From Bacillota bacterium (lineage in GTDB: Bacteria > Bacillota > Clostridia > Christensenellales > UBA1242), in assembly GCA_009787915.1 (NCBI GenBank), contig WQSK01000036.1:1-9908 (forward strand): 9,908 bases of DNA, given 5' to 3'. The notes under the pieces were generated by a model that was given only the letters and a program-made list of their open reading frames with translations, searched no databases and was not told the DNA's origin. Positions within the stretch are counted from its first letter, which is position 1, and the number at the start of each line of letters is the position of its first letter. A program made the position numbers and the translations under genes. This document shows positions 1 to 6,986 of the stretch, piece by piece.

Positions 1-783
1 AAAATCTGCAAGGGCAAAATCGTCTTTTGGAAAGTGCGACGGAACCCAATCTAGGATGACCCCAAGGCCTTTTTGGTGAGCCATATCAACGAGGTACATA
101 AAATCGTGGGGTGAACCAAACCGACTGGTGACCGAGAAAAACCCAGTGCATTGATAACCCCAACTTCCCTCAAAAGGATATTCTGTGATTGGCATAATCT
201 CGATGTGCGTATAGCCCATATCAACACAGTAATCAACCAACTCGGTCGCTAACTCGCGGTATGTAAATCGGTCGCCGTCATATTTTCTTTTCCAAGAACC
301 CAAATTGACCTCGTAGATATTAACGGGCTTTTCCAAAATATTTTGGTTTCGCCGCTTTTTCATGTATTGGGTGTCATTCCACTTATAGCCATTGATATCA
401 AAAACCATCGAAGCGGTTCCACCGTCTGTTTCGTTAAAAGTCGCGTAAGGGTCGGCTTTTAATACCCTGCGCCCGTTCGAGGTCGTGATTTCGTACTTGT
501 ATTTGTGGTATTGGGATACCATGTCTACTTCGGTTTCCCAGACACCGCTTTTGTTTACCTTCTTCATCACGTGTTTTTTACTATCCCACCCGTTAAAGTC
601 CCCTACCAACGAAACCGACTTTGCCCTTGGAGCCCAAACACGAAAAACCGCCTTTCCGTACTCGCATTTGATATCGCGCTTATCATGTGAATCATTATGC
701 AAAAAGTGACAGCCAAAAAACTCGTAACTCTTATAGTACGTGCCTTGATGAAACAGATATATTTTTTCGTCTTTGTCTTTCAT
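1..783 (-). CDS. glgB: 1,4-alpha-glucan branching enzyme GlgB, N-terminal 261 residues (3' part beyond window)
   Basis: Branching enzyme cuts an alpha-1,4 glucan chain and rejoins it as an alpha-1,6 branch during glycogen synthesis in the cytoplasm. I translated the minus strand from the ATG at 783-781; the frame is open for 261 codons to base 1. Residues about 40-135 resemble the CBM48/early-set N-terminal domain (VWAPRAKSVSLVGDFNGW at 49-66). The GH13 catalytic domain then begins: HIEIMPITEYPFEGSWGYQ at 193-211, RFGSPHDF at 221-228, and conserved region I as VILDWVPSHFPKDDFALADF at 242-261. These match bacterial GlgB closely. The catalytic Asp and Glu of the later GH13 regions lie beyond the window. 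The ATG overlaps the malQ stop (ATGA), and AAAGGAG (796-790) sits six bases upstream, which fixes the start. It is the last visible gene of a mutase-malQ-glgB operon; more glycogen genes may follow off the left edge. Family assignment is very secure. Confidence 0.95.
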   Translation of the reverse strand, partial: MKDKDEKIYLFHQGTYYKSYEFFGCHFLHNDSHDKRDIKCEYGKAVFRVWAPRAKSVSLVGDFNGWDSKKHVMKKVNKSGVWETEVDMVSQYHKYKYEITTSNGRRVLKADPYATFNETDGGTASMVFDINGYKWNDTQYMKKRRNQNILEKPVNIYEVNLGSWKRKYDGDRFTYRELATELVDYCVDMGYTHIEIMPITEYPFEGSWGYQCTGFFSVTSRFGSPHDFMYLVDMAHQKGLGVILDWVPSHFPKDDFALADF

Positions 784-2126
784 CTGCCACTCCTTTCGAT
801 AAGCAACCTTATGTAATTGCTTAACTCTGGTTTTAAATCATTTGCATTAAGGCGGTACTTCCAATTGCCGTATGTTGTACCTGGTACGTTCATGCGGTGT
901 TTTGTGTCTTGCAACAATATGTCTTGCATAGGTATTACCACAATATCGGCTGGGCAACTCAAGATATCTTCAATAGCAATGCGAGTTACGTCCTTGACAC
1001 AAACATTGTTGCTGCTTAGATATTTGTCTACAACCTTGCGCTCTTTTGGGTTAATGCTTTTTAAGAACCCAACAAAAGTATCATTATCATGCGTACCCAA
1101 ATATCCCACACAGTTTTGCGGATAGTTGCTTGGCAAGTGTTCATTAGACATATCGCCTCCAAAACCAAACTGCATAACGCGCATTCCTGGATAGCCTGTT
1201 TTATCGCGGAGGTTGCGAACACTTTGGGTGATTTCACCAAGGTCCTCTAAAATCAGTTGTGCATCAGGAATTGCTTTTTTGACCGCATTAAAGAACTTGA
1301 TACCTGGACCTTTTAACCATTCGCCGTTTTTTGCCGTCGGTGCACCGTACGGGATTTTGTAATAGGTATCAAACGCGCGAAAGTGGTCGATTCGCAAAAC
1401 ATCGCAAAGTGCCAACTGGTGCTTCAACCGCATAATCCACCATTTATATTTGTCTTTTTGCATATGCTCGAAGTTATACAGAGGATTCCCCCAAAGTTGC
1501 CCGTCCGAGTTAAAGTAATCAGGGCCTACACCCGCAACGCCAGATGGTTTTCCGCCTGTAAAGCTGAATTGTTCCCTTTTCGCCCAAACATCTGTCGAGT
1601 CCATCGCCGCATATATCGGGATGTCGCCGATGATTTTGACTCCGCGGTCATTTGCGTATTTGTGGATTTCCGCCCATTGCTCAAACAAGTTCATTTGTAC
1701 ACAAATATGGTGAATTATACGGTCTTTTCGGGTTGTCAAAAAAGCGGCGACACTTGGGTTATCAAAAGTTTGTAACTCCACAGGCCAGTTAATCCAGTCT
1801 TTGTGGTCACAGGCCTCTTTGATTGTCATATAGTACGCATAAAATTCGACCCAATTATTTTGTTTAATAAATGTTTCAATTTCGGGTTGCGGGTAGGTCT
1901 TAAGATTTTTTGAATACACAAAGTTCGGATTAAGCGCAAACACCGACAACGGCGCATACGGCGAGTCCCCATACCCCGTAGGTCCCATAGCAAGAACCTG
2001 CCAGTATTTAATTTTCGCCTCCGCCAAAAAATCGATAAAAGAATACGCCCCCGAAAAATCCCCGCCTGCTAGTGACGTTATATGCAGCAAAACCCCAACC
2101 CCTCTTTCCATTTTATTTTCCGTCAT
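780..2126 (-). CDS. malQ: 4-alpha-glucanotransferase (amylomaltase, GH77)
   Basis: This cytoplasmic enzyme transfers alpha-1,4 glucan segments between maltodextrins, releasing glucose and rebuilding longer chains. The 448-residue protein starts with the typical GVLLHITSLAG, then WQVLAMGPTGYGDSPY (42-57). Catalytic parts are visible: nucleophile Asp247 in LRIDHFRAF, acid/base Glu294 in LILEDLG, transition-state Asp347 in GTHDND, and the late RMNVPGTTYGNWKYR stretch (411-425). It is complete but about 50 residues shorter than the usual roughly 500; part of the shortening is in the first loop, where SLAGGDFSG replaces the longer family pattern. The start is the ATG at 2126, eight bases after GGAG (2138-2135) and overlapping the mutase stop by ATGA; Met6 is a less likely alternative. 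It overlaps glgB by four bases at its other end. Glucose it releases could feed the nearby ROK kinase. Function is secure from family motifs; its physiological direction is inferred. Confidence 0.95.
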   Translation of the reverse strand: MTENKMERGVGVLLHITSLAGGDFSGAYSFIDFLAEAKIKYWQVLAMGPTGYGDSPYAPLSVFALNPNFVYSKNLKTYPQPEIETFIKQNNWVEFYAYYMTIKEACDHKDWINWPVELQTFDNPSVAAFLTTRKDRIIHHICVQMNLFEQWAEIHKYANDRGVKIIGDIPIYAAMDSTDVWAKREQFSFTGGKPSGVAGVGPDYFNSDGQLWGNPLYNFEHMQKDKYKWWIMRLKHQLALCDVLRIDHFRAFDTYYKIPYGAPTAKNGEWLKGPGIKFFNAVKKAIPDAQLILEDLGEITQSVRNLRDKTGYPGMRVMQFGFGGDMSNEHLPSNYPQNCVGYLGTHDNDTFVGFLKSINPKERKVVDKYLSSNNVCVKDVTRIAIEDILSCPADIVVIPMQDILLQDTKHRMNVPGTTYGNWKYRLNANDLKPELSNYIRLLIERSGR

Positions 2127-3511
2127 TTTTGTTTCTCCGACAAACCATAGTATTTTTCCAACGTTGCAATGACTTCAAGACAATCTTTTTCGGTCGGCAT
2201 CTCGGTGTATAGGCGAATAACATCCTCGGTGCCACTTGCACGTGCCGCACACCAATAGTCACCCTCGAACCTTAGGCGAAACCCGTCTGGGAAATCGTCG
2301 CGGGCAACAATTTTTTGCGGGAACGAAGGAACGCCTTTGCTTAATATTTTTTTCATAAGTGCAGCCATATCACCGCGGTAATAATACGCGTACTCGACAC
2401 ACGTCGACGGAAAACCAACACGGGTTGCAATCTCGGAAATCATTTCTCCAATTGTTTTATCGGTTTTTGCGACCGCATCAATTACGAGGGCGACAATACC
2501 CACGGCGTCTTTTTTAAGCGACAAATCCTTGATACCGATACCTTGTTGTTCGGCGGCGATTTCGGTGTTTGTTTGCTCCATAAGTTGACCCAAGAACTTG
2601 AACCCTACACGGGTTTCAAAAAGCGGTAAATTATATTTTTTACAAACACGTGCAGCAAGGTTGCTTGCAAGATAGGCCTTGACCAAGCCACAGCGTTTTT
2701 GGTCAACCAAAATCGCCGCCAAATAGTTGCAATCAAAAATTGTTCCTTCGCCGTCGATGATGACTATGCGGTCACCGTCGCCGTCGAGTGCAAACCCGAA
2801 ATCGTACTTTTTGTCACGAACCATAGCGACCATGTCGACCAAATTGTGTGCGTAAGGCGCAGGCATTCGGCCACCAAAATCTGGGTCCACTGTGTCGTTT
2901 ATTGCGTTGTATTTGACTCCGATTTTTGCAAAAAGTTTCTTCACGGTATCGGTTCCGCTCCCGTACATCGAGTTAAACAAAATCTTGAGGTTCGCTTTTT
3001 TTATTTTTTTCACATCAACCATAGAAGCAACTTTGTCTACATAGTCGTCTATGCTGGATTCAAAATCTATAAGACCTTTTTTCACAAGTTCGTCAAACGG
3101 GGTTGCAGAAAAACTTGTCTTGTCCAAAAGTTTTACAATTTCGTCGGAAAAGCCGTCATCTGCGTCACGCCCTCCGTGCAACAAAAACGCAAGACCGTTA
3201 TACTGGGCGGGATTGTGGCTTGCGGTTATCATTACCCCGTAGTCAAAAGTTTTTGCTTTGAACGCAATAAACGGGGTTGGAACCGACACGGTCATAAAAG
3301 TCACACGGATTTGGTCACAGCACGCGGCCTCGCAAAAACACTTGGCAAAGTCCGAGCCTTTACGGCGATTGTCGTGACCGATTATGATTTTGACCTGACG
3401 ATTTTTTTTACAAACAAGTTCGCGGAAAGCAAACGCAATTTTTTGAACATTGTCAACGTTAAAATTTTCGTCTATGATTCCGCGAAAACCGCTTGTACCA
3501 AATTTAATCAT
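2123..3511 (-). CDS. Phosphoglucomutase/phosphomannomutase family protein
   Basis: Alpha-D-phosphohexomutases interconvert sugar 1-phosphates and 6-phosphates through a phosphoserine. Here glucose-1-P/glucose-6-P is the likely pair, given the glycogen operon. The 462-residue protein begins MIKFGTSGFRGII, the usual N-terminus. It has the active serine in MITASHNPAQYNG (Ser98), the metal loop DGDGDR (243-248) and the phosphate-binding loop RASGTEDVIRL (424-434). The sugar-specificity loop, normally close to GEESGG, reads AAEQQGIGIKD (319-329), so one family determinant is changed and the substrate is uncertain; phosphomannomutase activity is possible. An in-frame TTG 33 bases upstream (3544) would add 11 residues. 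I prefer the ATG at 3511 because it matches the family N-terminus and has GGGGGAAG just before it. The TGA stop overlaps malQ ATG. It is the first gene of the alpha-glucan operon, and a TTGACA box lies 41 bases before its start. Confidence 0.9.
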   Translation of the reverse strand: MIKFGTSGFRGIIDENFNVDNVQKIAFAFRELVCKKNRQVKIIIGHDNRRKGSDFAKCFCEAACCDQIRVTFMTVSVPTPFIAFKAKTFDYGVMITASHNPAQYNGLAFLLHGGRDADDGFSDEIVKLLDKTSFSATPFDELVKKGLIDFESSIDDYVDKVASMVDVKKIKKANLKILFNSMYGSGTDTVKKLFAKIGVKYNAINDTVDPDFGGRMPAPYAHNLVDMVAMVRDKKYDFGFALDGDGDRIVIIDGEGTIFDCNYLAAILVDQKRCGLVKAYLASNLAARVCKKYNLPLFETRVGFKFLGQLMEQTNTEIAAEQQGIGIKDLSLKKDAVGIVALVIDAVAKTDKTIGEMISEIATRVGFPSTCVEYAYYYRGDMAALMKKILSKGVPSFPQKIVARDDFPDGFRLRFEGDYWCAARASGTEDVIRLYTEMPTEKDCLEVIATLEKYYGLSEKQK

Positions 3512-3528
3512 CTGCTTCCCCCACGTAA

Positions 3529-3557
3529 AGGTTACGGCACGCAAAACGCTGTGTCAA
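3529..3557 (-). promoter_or_regulatory. Candidate promoter of the mutase-malQ-glgB operon
   Basis: A perfect TTGACA -35 (3557-3552, minus strand) is followed after 17 bases by TAACCT (3534-3529), a weak -10 with only three of six consensus bases. It would start transcription near 3522 and give a leader of about 11 bases carrying GGGGGAAG before the ATG at 3511. The -35 starts 12 bases after the stop of the upstream gene, like other promoters in this window. The poor -10 keeps this tentative; the operon may instead be read from the promoter at 4969-4997. Confidence 0.3.
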
Positions 3558-3569
3558 TAGTAGTTCATG

Positions 3570-4952
3570 TTACAATGGCGAAATGTCGGTTTCGGCTTTG
3601 GTGTCAATTGGGTTTCCAAATGGTTTTCTATCGCAAAGATACTTGTAATCAACACCAATGGTTGAGAGGCTTCTTTGGATGTTGTACTTTTTTTCACCAG
3701 AGCGACTCATCTCGAGTTTTACAAAGCCATCTATACCTTTATCAAGGTCAGGGTCAATTTCGGCGAATCCTTTAAGAGTATGATAATGAGTAACATGCAA
3801 AGTAATCGCGGATTTAAGCAATTTACCCTTTTGTTCAAAAAATGATTGCTTTTCTTCTGGAGTACGATTCTGACCACGGATATTAAAAAATTCACCAGTT
3901 CTCCTTGGTGCATAGGTGAATTTCAAAGCCTTTAAATAACCATCAACGTTCGGAAAACCATTATCACGCGCATTTGCACGGATTCGCATCATAAGTGGTC
4001 GATTTTTCGCGATTTTCTTGACATGGATAACCCTGTCGCCATTGTGATAGGTTTCAAGTTCCTCTACAACACGCATTGCGGATTTGCTGTTTGGATTGAA
4101 ATGTTTTTTACGCGGCCCTGCGGATTTTTCTGGGGGGGGGTAGAAATCAAGTTCACCTTTTGCTGGCGAGATATGAAAACCACGTGGTGCACCGCCGCCA
4201 AGGGCTTCGTAATCAACCTTTATGCTGGCAAGACTTTTGTGGAATGAACACTTTTTGTCGCCGACTTCTTTTTTGTAGGCTTGGGAAAATACTTTGATAT
4301 CATTAAACAATTCGCGGGAATGTGCATGTCCTTGGCGCGTATCGTGGTCAAGGTATTTCAGCGTATGATAATGCGTAACGTACAAAGTGATGTCCTTTTT
4401 CAAAAGTTCACCACGTTTTGCAAGGGTCAAACGTTTTCTACGGGGTTTAACATCAACCGAATTTAGATATCTTTGTTGCTCTTCTTCTTTTTTAATTTCA
4501 CCATCTGGTTTATCATTTGGTCTGTAACGTAAAATTTTGTAATGTTCGGCGACTTTGTCGTATGAATCAAAAATATTTTTTGTACGTGTGGATAATTCGT
4601 TGGCTTGTTCTTTGTTGTGTTGTTCGTTTTCAACACCTCCCCAAAGTTTTTCTGGGACAATGACCTTAGAGTACTTGTCAACATAACCAAACAACATTAT
4701 CAATTTGGATGCAATTTCGTTCTCGGCAAGAATTTCCTCGGTTTTATTTTCACTATTTCTACGGCCACGGCCAACCGACGTTTCTACCCTTATCTCTTTT
4801 TGTGTTTTAAAAAACGTCGAGAAGGACCTTTTCCACAAAAGGGTAAGCACTTTCATACCTTCTTGCGGTGTATTGATTGCCTGTTTACAAAAATCTTTTG
4901 TCAATTTTTCAATTTCGTCAAGCACCATCTTTACTTTTTCAAAATCCGTCAT
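3570..4952 (-). CDS. Hypothetical protein with a duplicated ~70-residue module (VTHYHTLK repeats)
   Basis: I do not recognise this 460-residue protein. It has no signal peptide or membrane segment and is rich in Lys, Arg and charged residues, so it is probably cytoplasmic. Residues 1-135 look helical. Residues 179-251 and 374-439 are two copies of one module; both contain xxG(E/K)LLK, ITL(Y/H)VTHYHTLK (188-199 and 383-394), a variable acidic part, then SL.(S/T)I.VDY..L. Between them is a basic segment (291-349: KKIAKNRPLMMRIRAN, then GYLKALKFTY) that could contact nucleic acid, which is only a guess. A run of nine C bases encodes the prolines at 272-274. The start chosen is the ATG at 4952, seven bases after GGAG (4963-4960); a start at 4997 would lie inside the promoter. 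It shares a divergent promoter region with the ROK kinase and lies 58 bases before the mutase, so a tie to carbohydrate metabolism is positional only. Confidence 0.8.
   Translation of the reverse strand: MTDFEKVKMVLDEIEKLTKDFCKQAINTPQEGMKVLTLLWKRSFSTFFKTQKEIRVETSVGRGRRNSENKTEEILAENEIASKLIMLFGYVDKYSKVIVPEKLWGGVENEQHNKEQANELSTRTKNIFDSYDKVAEHYKILRYRPNDKPDGEIKKEEEQQRYLNSVDVKPRRKRLTLAKRGELLKKDITLYVTHYHTLKYLDHDTRQGHAHSRELFNDIKVFSQAYKKEVGDKKCSFHKSLASIKVDYEALGGGAPRGFHISPAKGELDFYPPPEKSAGPRKKHFNPNSKSAMRVVEELETYHNGDRVIHVKKIAKNRPLMMRIRANARDNGFPNVDGYLKALKFTYAPRRTGEFFNIRGQNRTPEEKQSFFEQKGKLLKSAITLHVTHYHTLKGFAEIDPDLDKGIDGFVKLEMSRSGEKKYNIQRSLSTIGVDYKYLCDRKPFGNPIDTKAETDISPL
3636..3833 (-). repeat. Protein-level repeat copy B inside the hypothetical gene
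   Basis: Encodes residues 374-439, the second copy of the module. It is several residues shorter than copy A because the variable acidic part between the two conserved blocks is reduced. Its core DNA (GTATGATAATGAGTAAC at 3778-3794, plus strand) differs from copy A at one position in that stretch. Confidence 0.8.
4132..4140. repeat. Nine-base G/C homopolymer within coding sequence
   Basis: The plus strand shows nine G in a row; on the coding strand this is C9, spanning TAC CCC CCC CCA. It lies between the two repeat modules of the hypothetical protein. By reading on, one extra C gives a TAA about nine codons later, and one lost C gives a TAG after some 25 codons. Either slip therefore removes the basic segment and module B. 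Confidence 0.9.
4200..4418 (-). repeat. Protein-level repeat copy A inside the hypothetical gene
   Basis: Encodes residues 179-251. It shares an eight-residue identical core, VTHYHTLK, and flanking pattern with copy B at 3636-3833. DNA similarity persists at the core (GTATGATAATG then GTAAC near 4363-4379 on the plus strand), so the duplication is diverged but recognisable. Confidence 0.8.
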
Positions 4953-4968
4953 AAAAATTCTCCACTGT

Positions 4969-4997
4969 AAAATAGCATATTTAAGTTTGAAAATCAA
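4969..4997 (-). promoter_or_regulatory. Promoter of the hypothetical gene, divergent from the ROK promoter
   Basis: Minus strand TTGATT (4997-4992), a 17-base spacer ending in TGC, then TATTTT (4974-4969), an extended -10. Transcription would start near 4962, leaving a leader of about 10 bases that begins at or within the GGAG Shine-Dalgarno of the gene starting at 4952. Its -35 shares base 4992 with the -35 of the divergent ROK promoter, so both cannot easily be occupied by polymerase at once. Confidence 0.6.
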
Positions 4998-5015
4998 TAC
5001 CCAATTTGGTATAAT
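4987..5015 (+). promoter_or_regulatory. Extended -10 promoter giving a leaderless ROK kinase mRNA
   Basis: TTGAAA (4987-4992), a 17-base spacer ending in TGG, then a perfect TATAAT (5010-5015). The ATG of the kinase is at 5022, seven bases after the -10 ends, which is where transcription should begin. No Shine-Dalgarno sequence can fit, so the transcript is predicted to start at the A of ATG. Confidence 0.75.
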
Positions 5016-5021
5016 TGTTAC

Positions 5022-5900
5022 ATGGAATACAGCATAGGCATCGACATTGGCGGGAGTTTAACAAAGGTTGGCTTGGTTCAAAACAACAGCGTGGTTTTCA
5101 AGGTACAATCCCCGACCCCCGTCAAGCAGGGCGAGGATATATTTTTTGATAACATATATCGGCTAATCCAAGAGGTTTTGAACAAAACAAATTTACAAAT
5201 CGGGCAAATCAAAAACATCGGGGTCGCAATCGCGGGTATGGTTCTTGGAACAAAAGGCGTCCTTTTAAGTGCCGCGAATTTGGGTCTTAAAAATATTGAC
5301 ATCGTGTCACGGATAAGGCGCGTATTCCCCGTTCCTGTGCGCATTGGCAATGACGTGTCGTGTTTTGCTCTGGCGCAAAGTCAAACAAGCAATATCCAAA
5401 ACCTCGCGTTTATCGCAATCGGTACGGGAATAAATGTGGGTATTATAAACAATGGGCGATTGTTCACGGGTGCGGACGGCGCGTCAATTGAATATGGGCA
5501 TACTTCTTTGCTTGCCTCATCGCGAAAGTGTCCATGCGGTATGACCGCGTGCATTGAACAATTTATAAGTGGTCGCTCGATTATCGCGGCGTGTAGACAG
5601 GCAAACCTCAAGATTCGGAACCCAAAAGATGTTTTCAAATCAAGTGACGAGCGTGCAAAGAAAATTGTTAATGACTTTGTCGAGCGATTAGGCATTGTTT
5701 TGGTCAACATAACAAACACCTACCGACCCGCGGTGATTTTTATCGGCGGTGGCTTGGCAGAGTGCGTTACCCCATTTATAAACCGATTGAATGATAACCT
5801 TAGGGGAAAAAACTATGGGTACAAAAATGCTCCGCCTGTTCGGGTCGAGATTTCCAAAATATCAAAAGACGGCGCAATCATAGGAGCAACGTTATGCTAG
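5022..5900 (+). CDS. ROK-family sugar kinase (glucokinase-like)
   Basis: ROK proteins phosphorylate glucose, fructose or amino sugars with ATP, or act as repressors. This 292-residue protein has no N-terminal DNA-binding domain, so it is a kinase. Visible motifs are the phosphate-binding IGIDIGGSLTK (5-15), catalytic Asp111 in IGNDVSCFALAQ, IGTGIN (133-138), the substrate motif EYGH (157-160) and the zinc motif CPCGMTAC (170-177, with Glu179), where the usual Gly before the last Cys is Ala. A second glycine-rich motif, VIFIGGGL, lies at 238-245. Length is normal for ROK glucokinases (about 290-320). The start at 5022 matches the family N-terminus although no ribosome site precedes it; the promoter implies a leaderless mRNA. 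Placement opposite an alpha-glucan operon fits phosphorylation of glucose released by MalQ, but the exact sugar is inferred. It converges with the MscS gene, only four bases apart. Confidence 0.9.
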   Translation: MEYSIGIDIGGSLTKVGLVQNNSVVFKVQSPTPVKQGEDIFFDNIYRLIQEVLNKTNLQIGQIKNIGVAIAGMVLGTKGVLLSAANLGLKNIDIVSRIRRVFPVPVRIGNDVSCFALAQSQTSNIQNLAFIAIGTGINVGIINNGRLFTGADGASIEYGHTSLLASSRKCPCGMTACIEQFISGRSIIAACRQANLKIRNPKDVFKSSDERAKKIVNDFVERLGIVLVNITNTYRPAVIFIGGGLAECVTPFINRLNDNLRGKNYGYKNAPPVRVEISKISKDGAIIGATLC

Positions 5901-5902
5901 GA

Positions 5903-5925
5903 AATCATTTGCTTGATTCTTTTTT
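5903..5925 (+). terminator. Weak candidate terminator of the ROK kinase gene
   Basis: AATCA (5903-5907) can pair with TGATT (5914-5918) over a six-base loop, followed by C and six T. The five-pair, AT-rich stem is weak, so this is only a possibility. It lies inside the 3' end of the convergent MscS gene. No other terminator is visible here. Confidence 0.25.
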
Positions 5926-6948
5926 GCTGATAATCTCGCGTTGAGATACGGCGATTTTGATTTTCTTTTTATCAAACAACAATTTGATTTCCCGATTCAT
6001 GTCGCGTATGGTTTGCGGGCGTTCGTCTTCGCTACACTTTGCAACGATTCTGAGAACCATACCACGGTCATCGAAATTAACAATCCCTTTGAACCAAGGT
6101 CCCTCGGTAATCGCAGGAATTTTATCCGCGATAACAAGCAAATTATCAGTTATAATTTTCTCGACCTTGGCAAAGTCCTCAGAGTGATGAATTGGGATGT
6201 CACAAACTGCGGCACTCCTGTGCATCGACATATTTATAAAAACCCTAAGTTCGCTATTATTGATAACCTTAACGTTTCCGTTTCGGGCGCAAATACGTGT
6301 TGCGCGGACACCGACTTCTACGACCTCGCCGCGGAAATCATCAAATGTCACAAAGTCCCCAACCCTAAGCGCGTTTTCAAAAATCAAAAACAAACCCGCG
6401 AGCATATCTCCGATTAACCCCTGCGCACCGAAACCAATAGCAATACCCAGTGCGGCAATCACTGCGGCAACAATCGTCGGGTCAACATTCCACGTCCCCG
6501 TCAACAAAACCAAGATTACCATAAAGCCAATATACTTTGTGAAACTCGCGATAAGCGACACGATTGTTTGGCGTCGTTTGCCTCGCCCAAGACCGAACAA
6601 GCGAATTATAAACCCAAGCCATGTTATAATCACGTATCCCAACAAAATGATTAGCATGGTTTGTAAAAACGGGTTTGCTTCCCCACCGCGGTTAAGGATG
6701 TGTCGGTTTATAAAGTTCGCCAGTCCCGTGCCCTCGCCAAAGATTCTTTCGGCCATCAAGGAGATTACATAACCCGCGATAACAACCGCGGTTATGACAG
6801 ACAAAACAATCATAAAACGAATCTTGCGTTTAAGTTTTCGTTTTCTGTGTTCCTCCGCGGCCCTTGAAATGTTGCATTCGATGCGCGTGGTTTCCTCTGC
6901 TATTTCGGCTTCTTCTTGCCTTTTTTTGTGTACGTGTTCCCAACTCAT
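5905..6948 (-). CDS. Small-conductance mechanosensitive channel, MscS family
   Basis: MscS channels open under membrane tension to release solutes after hypo-osmotic shock. From Met at 6948 the protein has 347 residues (E. coli MscS has 286). A charged, probably cytoplasmic, helical N-terminus of about 40 residues is followed by membrane segments near 45-65, 94-118, 137-153 and the pore helix near 158-190. The pore helix and start of the beta domain carry family hallmarks: AALGIAIGFGAQGLIGDMLAG (165-185), then LRVGDFVTF and the RNGNVKVINNSEL stretch (222-234). An upstream in-frame ATG at 6957 overlaps the -10 box, so I reject it. The downstream ATG at 6948 has no Shine-Dalgarno and starts eight bases after TATAAT, predicting a leaderless mRNA. 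It lies 38 bases after the CYTH gene, with its own promoter in that gap. The long charged N-terminus is unlike E. coli MscS but similar additions are known in the family. Confidence 0.92.
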   Translation of the reverse strand: MSWEHVHKKRQEEAEIAEETTRIECNISRAAEEHRKRKLKRKIRFMIVLSVITAVVIAGYVISLMAERIFGEGTGLANFINRHILNRGGEANPFLQTMLIILLGYVIITWLGFIIRLFGLGRGKRRQTIVSLIASFTKYIGFMVILVLLTGTWNVDPTIVAAVIAALGIAIGFGAQGLIGDMLAGLFLIFENALRVGDFVTFDDFRGEVVEVGVRATRICARNGNVKVINNSELRVFINMSMHRSAAVCDIPIHHSEDFAKVEKIITDNLLVIADKIPAITEGPWFKGIVNFDDRGMVLRIVAKCSEDERPQTIRDMNREIKLLFDKKKIKIAVSQREIISKKESSK

Positions 6949-6955
6949 AACAGGC

Positions 6956-6983
6956 ATTATACAAAATTTATCATAGTTGTCAA
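6956..6983 (-). promoter_or_regulatory. Consensus promoter giving a leaderless MscS mRNA
   Basis: Minus strand TTGACA (6983-6978), 16-base spacer, TATAAT (6961-6956): both hexamers are perfect consensus. The ATG at 6948 begins eight bases after the -10, so transcription should start at or one base before it. The -35 begins three bases after the TAA of the CYTH gene. Confidence 0.75.
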
Positions 6984-6986
6984 CAC

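Noticed and set aside
2699..3775. Open plus-strand frame of 358 codons opposite the mutase gene
   Set aside because: It runs antisense to a well-supported enzyme gene, and its translation is rich in Val, Cys, His and Phe with no domain pattern. It is a shadow of the biased codon use of the real gene.
4605..5037. Plus-strand open frames (4605-4970 and 4705-5037) opposite the repeat protein
   Set aside because: Both are antisense to the hypothetical gene, low-complexity Phe/Ser/Lys-rich, without ribosome sites, and the second runs across the kinase promoter.
780..5905. Mollicute-type code with TGA as Trp
   Set aside because: Family-consistent ends of malQ, the mutase and MscS are at TGA, and Trp is encoded by TGG in conserved motifs.
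6949..6957. Upstream ATG (6957) as start of the MscS gene
   Set aside because: This ATG overlaps the TATAAT box, so it should not be on the transcript; the ATG at 6948 fits the predicted start site.
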